This document shows positions 61,271-64,000 of a stretch of 64,000 nucleotides of DNA, piece by piece. The DNA is from Actinomycetospora succinea (GTDB lineage: Bacteria > Actinomycetota > Actinomycetes > Mycobacteriales > Pseudonocardiaceae), in NCBI RefSeq assembly GCF_004363095.1, contig NZ_SNYO01000001.1, positions 1,240,001 to 1,304,000 of the forward strand. The letters run 5' to 3'. Each line of letters opens with the position of its first letter. Position 1 is the stretch's first letter. The notes below the pieces were generated by a model. That model was not told the origin of the DNA, did not search any database, and was given only the letters and a program-made list of their open reading frames with translations. The translations under genes were made by a program, and so were the position numbers.

Positions 61271-62608
61271 TCACGCCCCCCGCGCCGAGCGGAACGCGGC
61301 GCCGGCCTGGTCGAGCTCGACCACCGGCGCGGGGTAGTCGAGCTCGCCGTCGTGCTTCCACGGCTCGTGGATGCGGCTGCCCTCGAGCTCGGCGAGCTCC
61401 GGCACCCAGTGGCGCACGTACTCGCCGTCGGGGTCGTAGCGCTTCGCCTGGGTGATCGGGTTGAGCACGCGGTTCGGGCGCGTGTCGGTGCCGGTGCCCG
61501 CCACCCACTGCCAGTTCATCTGGTTGTTGGCGACGTCGCCGTCGACGAGGTGGTCGAGGAAGTGGCGGGCGCCGAGGCGCCAGTCGAGGTAGAGCGACTT
61601 GGTCAGGAAGCTCCCGGTGATCAGCCGCAGGCGGTTGTGCATCCAGCCCTCGTGGTGCAGCTGGCGCATGCCGGCGTCGACGATCGGCACCCCGGTGCGG
61701 CCCTCCGCCCACGCGGCGAACTCGTCGTCGTCGCGGCGCCACCGGTCGCCGCGGTCGCGGTAGTCGTGCGTGGCGGCGCGCGGGACGGCGGCGAGCGTCT
61801 GGTGGTGGAAGTCCCGCCACGCGAGCTGGCGGACGAACTGGGCGGCCGCCTCCTTCTCGGTGCCCGCCCGCCGCGCGACCTCCGTCGGCGACAGGCACCC
61901 GAAGTGGAAGGACGGCGACAGGCGCGACGTCCCGTCGCGGGCCGGCAGGTCCTGGCCCTGCGCGTACTCGTCGATGCGGTCGAGCCAGTCGTCGAGCCGC
62001 GCGCGGGCCGCCTTCTCGCCGCCGGGCAGGAGGCCCGGCGCGGTCTCTCCGTCGGCGAGGTCCTTCGGCTTCGGGACCGCGCCCGCCGTCAGCCCCTTCG
62101 GGAGGGCGAGACCCGTCGGCGGGTCGAGCGGCTCGCGGGTCTCCACGTCCGCCCACTTCCGGTGGTACGGCGTGAAGATCTTGAAGTGGTCGCCGCCGGT
62201 CGGGGTGACGGTGCCGGGGGACACGAAGGTGACGACGGCGTCGTGCACGACGAGCTCCCGGGGCTCCAGGGCCTTCTCGAGGGCCTCGCGGCGGCGCCCG
62301 GCGTAGGCGCTGACGTCGCCGGCGACGTGGACGGCGGTCGCGTCGACCTCCTCGGCGATCTTCCGGACCTCCTCGGCCACGTCGCCCCGCCGCACGACCA
62401 GCCGGGCCCCGGCGTCGCGCAGGCCGGCGTCGAGGTCGGCCAGCGACTCGGCGAGGAAGCGCGCCCGGTTCGGCACCCGGAAGCCCTCGATCGCGTCGTC
62501 GACGACGAACAGCGGCACGACCTGCCCGTCCCCCTGCTCGGCGGCGGCGTGGAGGACGGGCTGGTCGTGGACCCGCAGGTCACGGGTGAACAGGCACACG
62601 GTCGTCAC
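61271..62608 (-). CDS. phr: Deoxyribodipyrimidine photolyase (class I)
   Basis: This 445-residue photolyase splits UV-induced pyrimidine dimers using light and FADH-. The N-terminal alpha/beta antenna domain starts TTVCLFTRDLRVHDQPVLHA and runs to about residue 130. The C-terminal FAD-binding domain contains GTSRLSPSFHFGCLSPTEVA, QLAWRDFHHQTLAAVP, MRQLHHEGWMHNRLRLITGS, FLTKSLYLDWRLGARHFLDH and DVANNQMNWQWVAGTGTDTR, followed by VLNPITQAKRYDPDGEYVRH. The conserved Trp/Asn/Arg residues of the electron-transfer and DNA-binding sites are visible in these blocks. The length is normal and the start is GTG 62608. It ends three bases from the convergent xthA gene, so DNA-repair genes are paired here. 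Confidence 0.95.
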   Translation of the reverse strand: MTTVCLFTRDLRVHDQPVLHAAAEQGDGQVVPLFVVDDAIEGFRVPNRARFLAESLADLDAGLRDAGARLVVRRGDVAEEVRKIAEEVDATAVHVAGDVSAYAGRRREALEKALEPRELVVHDAVVTFVSPGTVTPTGGDHFKIFTPYHRKWADVETREPLDPPTGLALPKGLTAGAVPKPKDLADGETAPGLLPGGEKAARARLDDWLDRIDEYAQGQDLPARDGTSRLSPSFHFGCLSPTEVARRAGTEKEAAAQFVRQLAWRDFHHQTLAAVPRAATHDYRDRGDRWRRDDDEFAAWAEGRTGVPIVDAGMRQLHHEGWMHNRLRLITGSFLTKSLYLDWRLGARHFLDHLVDGDVANNQMNWQWVAGTGTDTRPNRVLNPITQAKRYDPDGEYVRHWVPELAELEGSRIHEPWKHDGELDYPAPVVELDQAGAAFRSARGA

Positions 62609-62623
62609 GTCGGCGCGTTCCCG

Positions 62624-63493
62624 TCACGGGCGCGCGCTACTCACCAGCGTCGCGGCCCACTGCTCGAGCGTCGTCGGGCTCGTGGTCGCCGGGGACCGGC
62701 CGGCCCGGCTCTGCACGGTGCCGCGGTTGAACGCCGCGTGCATCGCGAGCTGCTCCTCGACGAGGTCGGCGGGCAGCCCGGCCTCGACCAGCACCGTGCG
62801 CATGACGTCGTCGGGCGCCCGCTCGTAGCGCAGCGGCGTCCCCAGCACCCCGCCGAGGCGGGCGATGGCCTCGGGCATCGTGAGGTCCTCGGCGCCGAGC
62901 ACCTCGCGCACCCCGGACGACGCCGGGTCGAGCAGCGCGCCCGCGGCGACGTCGCCGACGTCCGCGGTGGCGACCATGGGCAGCACGACGTCCGGGTCGA
63001 CCGTGTCGTGGTGCACGCCCGTCGCCTGCATCGGTGCGAGCGCGGGCAGGAAGGACTCGAAGAACAGGCCGGGGCGCAGGACCGTCACCCGCGCGTCGAG
63101 GCCGGCGAGCCGCTGCTCCTGCTCGTGCAGGGTCTCGAGGAAGCCGGTGCCGCGCGCGACGTCGGCGCCGAGCGAGCTCAGCGCCACCACCCGCGGGACC
63201 CCGGCCGCGGCGAGCGCCGTCGCGATCGCGGTGCCCACCTGCTCCTGCTGCGCCCGGTAGCCGGGTGCGAGGTCGAGGGGCATGAGGACGTAGGCGGCCT
63301 CGGCGCCGCGCATCGCCTCGGTGAGGAACGCGGGGTCGGTGATGTCGCCGACGGCCGGCTCGGCGCCGCGGGCGACGGCGTCGGCGAGGCGCGCGGTGTC
63401 GCGGCCGACGGCGCGCACCGGCACCCCGGCCTCGCGCAGCCGGCGCACGACCCGGCCGCCGGTGTTCCCGCTCGCTCCCAGGACAGTGATCAT
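62624..63493 (-). CDS. NmrA/atypical SDR NAD(P)-binding protein
   Basis: This 289-residue atypical short-chain dehydrogenase begins ITVLGASGNTGGRVVRRLRE, whose Gly-x-x-Gly-x-x-Gly loop binds NAD(P). VLMPLDLAPGYRAQQEQVGT and VVALSSLGADVARGTGF follow, then LRPGLFFESFLPALAPM. It lacks a strict Tyr-x-x-x-Lys site, as in NmrA-type and quinone-oxidoreductase-like (QOR2) proteins, so it may act as a redox sensor or as a reductase of quinones. I chose ATG 63493 on its GAGGAG site over an upstream ATG. It is divergent from the AraC-type gene, and an 8-bp inverted repeat lies between them, so it is a likely target of that regulator. Confidence 0.85.
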   Translation of the reverse strand: MITVLGASGNTGGRVVRRLREAGVPVRAVGRDTARLADAVARGAEPAVGDITDPAFLTEAMRGAEAAYVLMPLDLAPGYRAQQEQVGTAIATALAAAGVPRVVALSSLGADVARGTGFLETLHEQEQRLAGLDARVTVLRPGLFFESFLPALAPMQATGVHHDTVDPDVVLPMVATADVGDVAAGALLDPASSGVREVLGAEDLTMPEAIARLGGVLGTPLRYERAPDDVMRTVLVEAGLPADLVEEQLAMHAAFNRGTVQSRAGRSPATTSPTTLEQWAATLVSSARP

Positions 63494-63526
63494 GATGGCG
63501 TCTCCTCGGTGGTCGGTGATCCGATG

Positions 63527-63556
63527 CGTCCGACACTGGGCCGCTCGGGTCGGACG
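63527..63556. promoter_or_regulatory. Inverted repeat in the NmrA/AraC divergent region
   Basis: CGTCCGAC (63527-63534) and GTCGGACG (63549-63556) form a perfect 8-bp inverted repeat with a 14-base spacer, between the NmrA-like gene (start 63493) and the AraC-type gene (start 63641). It is a candidate operator for the divergent regulator. The rest of the 147-base gap holds no gene. Confidence 0.45.
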
Positions 63557-63640
63557 AACCATCGCCGCGACGCCGGTTCTCCTGCTCGATCGTCCGGGAA
63601 CCGTGGACGATCAGCGCCGCGATGCCGGAAGCTGGGCGAC

Positions 63641-64000
63641 GTGACCGCCGTCGTCCAGCCGCCCTGGACCCCGTCCGACGCCGTCGGCGCGGCCCTGCAC
63701 GTCCTGCGGATGAACGGGACGTTCTACTGCTCGTCCGACCTGCGGGCGCCCTTCGGCCTGAAGCTGCCGCGCACGCCGAGCTGCCTCTGGTTCCACGTCG
63801 TCACCTCGGGCACCGCGACGATCGTGGTCGGGGACGACGAGGTGACGCTGGCGCCGTCCGACGTGGTGCTGCTGCCGCGCGGCGAGGGCCACGAGCTGCG
63901 CTCGACCGACCCGCCGCCGCACTCGCCCGCACCGAACGTCCTGACGCTGCCGCACACCTGGTACGGCGACCGCTACGCGACGATCACCTACGGCGGCGAC
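63641..64000 (+). CDS. AraC-family regulator, cupin ligand-binding N-terminus (truncated by window edge)
   Basis: Only the first 120 residues are visible and the frame is open to the last base. The segment is a cupin-type sensor domain: a strand LHVLRMNGTFYCSSDLRAPF, then SCLWFHVVTSGTATIVVGDD, EVTLAPSDVVLLPRGEGHEL, and PHTWYGDRYATITYGGD at the window end. The order 'W-F-H..G.....D..LLP.G..H' is typical of the 'cupin domain-containing AraC' regulators whose two HTH motifs lie further downstream, outside the window. The GTG at 63641 lacks a clear ribosome site. It probably controls the divergent NmrA-like gene. Confidence 0.8.
   Translation, partial: MTAVVQPPWTPSDAVGAALHVLRMNGTFYCSSDLRAPFGLKLPRTPSCLWFHVVTSGTATIVVGDDEVTLAPSDVVLLPRGEGHELRSTDPPPHSPAPNVLTLPHTWYGDRYATITYGGD

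Overview
The window is about 64 kb of very GC-rich actinobacterial chromosome. Starts are often GTG, neighbouring genes commonly share an ATGA or GTGA stop/start overlap, and several -10 boxes sit 6 to 8 bases before the start codon (leaderless transcripts). The gene set fits Actinomycetota: an AfsR/SARP-type regulator, LigC, a DUF222/HNH protein, an Asp23/AmaP operon and several stress-signalling modules. I think a member of the Pseudonocardiales is likely, but this rests on gene content only. I see no rRNA, tRNA, insertion sequence, prophage or CRISPR array, and no break in composition that would mark an island.

Layout. 1-4.7 kb: the end of an Asp23-like gene, a DUF222/HNH protein with a 12-bp tandem repeat, two copies of a double-hairpin element, trmO, a TetR regulator and an RsbW-like kinase. 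4.7-9.7 kb: acyl-CoA dehydrogenase, SDR, a TAP-like lipoprotein that lacks its nucleophile, and LigC. 9.7-12.6 kb: a seven-gene Asp23/AmaP envelope-stress operon with a J-domain-like microprotein. 12.7-14.0 kb: a reductase and a duplicated DUF3072 protein. 14.4-20.5 kb: gltBD, ending in two long inverted repeats. 20.7-28.2 kb: lipase, GNAT, a DICT/degenerate-GGDEF protein, ppc and a SnoaL-like protein. 28.3-33.2 kb: an ECF42-type sigma factor with its YCII partner, an apparent autoregulated promoter and four dihydrofolate-reductase-like paralogues. 33.3-40.9 kb: TetR/DUF2306, GST, a membrane hydrolase, a ThDP enzyme behind a highly structured leader, an MFS carrier and an FKBP. 40.9-51.7 kb: a hydrolase-glycosyltransferase fusion, a methyltransferase, a SARP regulator, phosphofructokinase and a large LuxR regulator. 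52.1-57.8 kb: an operon for an animal-type haem peroxidase, a V8-like protease fused to an alpha/beta hydrolase, and a copper-radical (galactose/glyoxal oxidase-like) oxidase. 57.9-64 kb: SRPBCC, a STAS/SpoIIE partner-switching pair, xthA, photolyase, and an NmrA-type reductase divergent from an AraC-type regulator.

How the genes work together. Stress signalling recurs: Asp23/AmaP, an RsbW-like kinase, a SpoIIE phosphatase with its STAS protein, candidate sigma-B-type promoters and an ECF42 sigma factor. GltBD and PEP carboxylase belong to core nitrogen and carbon metabolism. The least ordinary unit is the 52-58 kb operon. A copper-radical oxidase that would make hydrogen peroxide lies with a haem peroxidase that would use it and with a two-domain serine hydrolase. 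None of the three has a visible export signal, and a large ATP-binding LuxR regulator is transcribed divergently.
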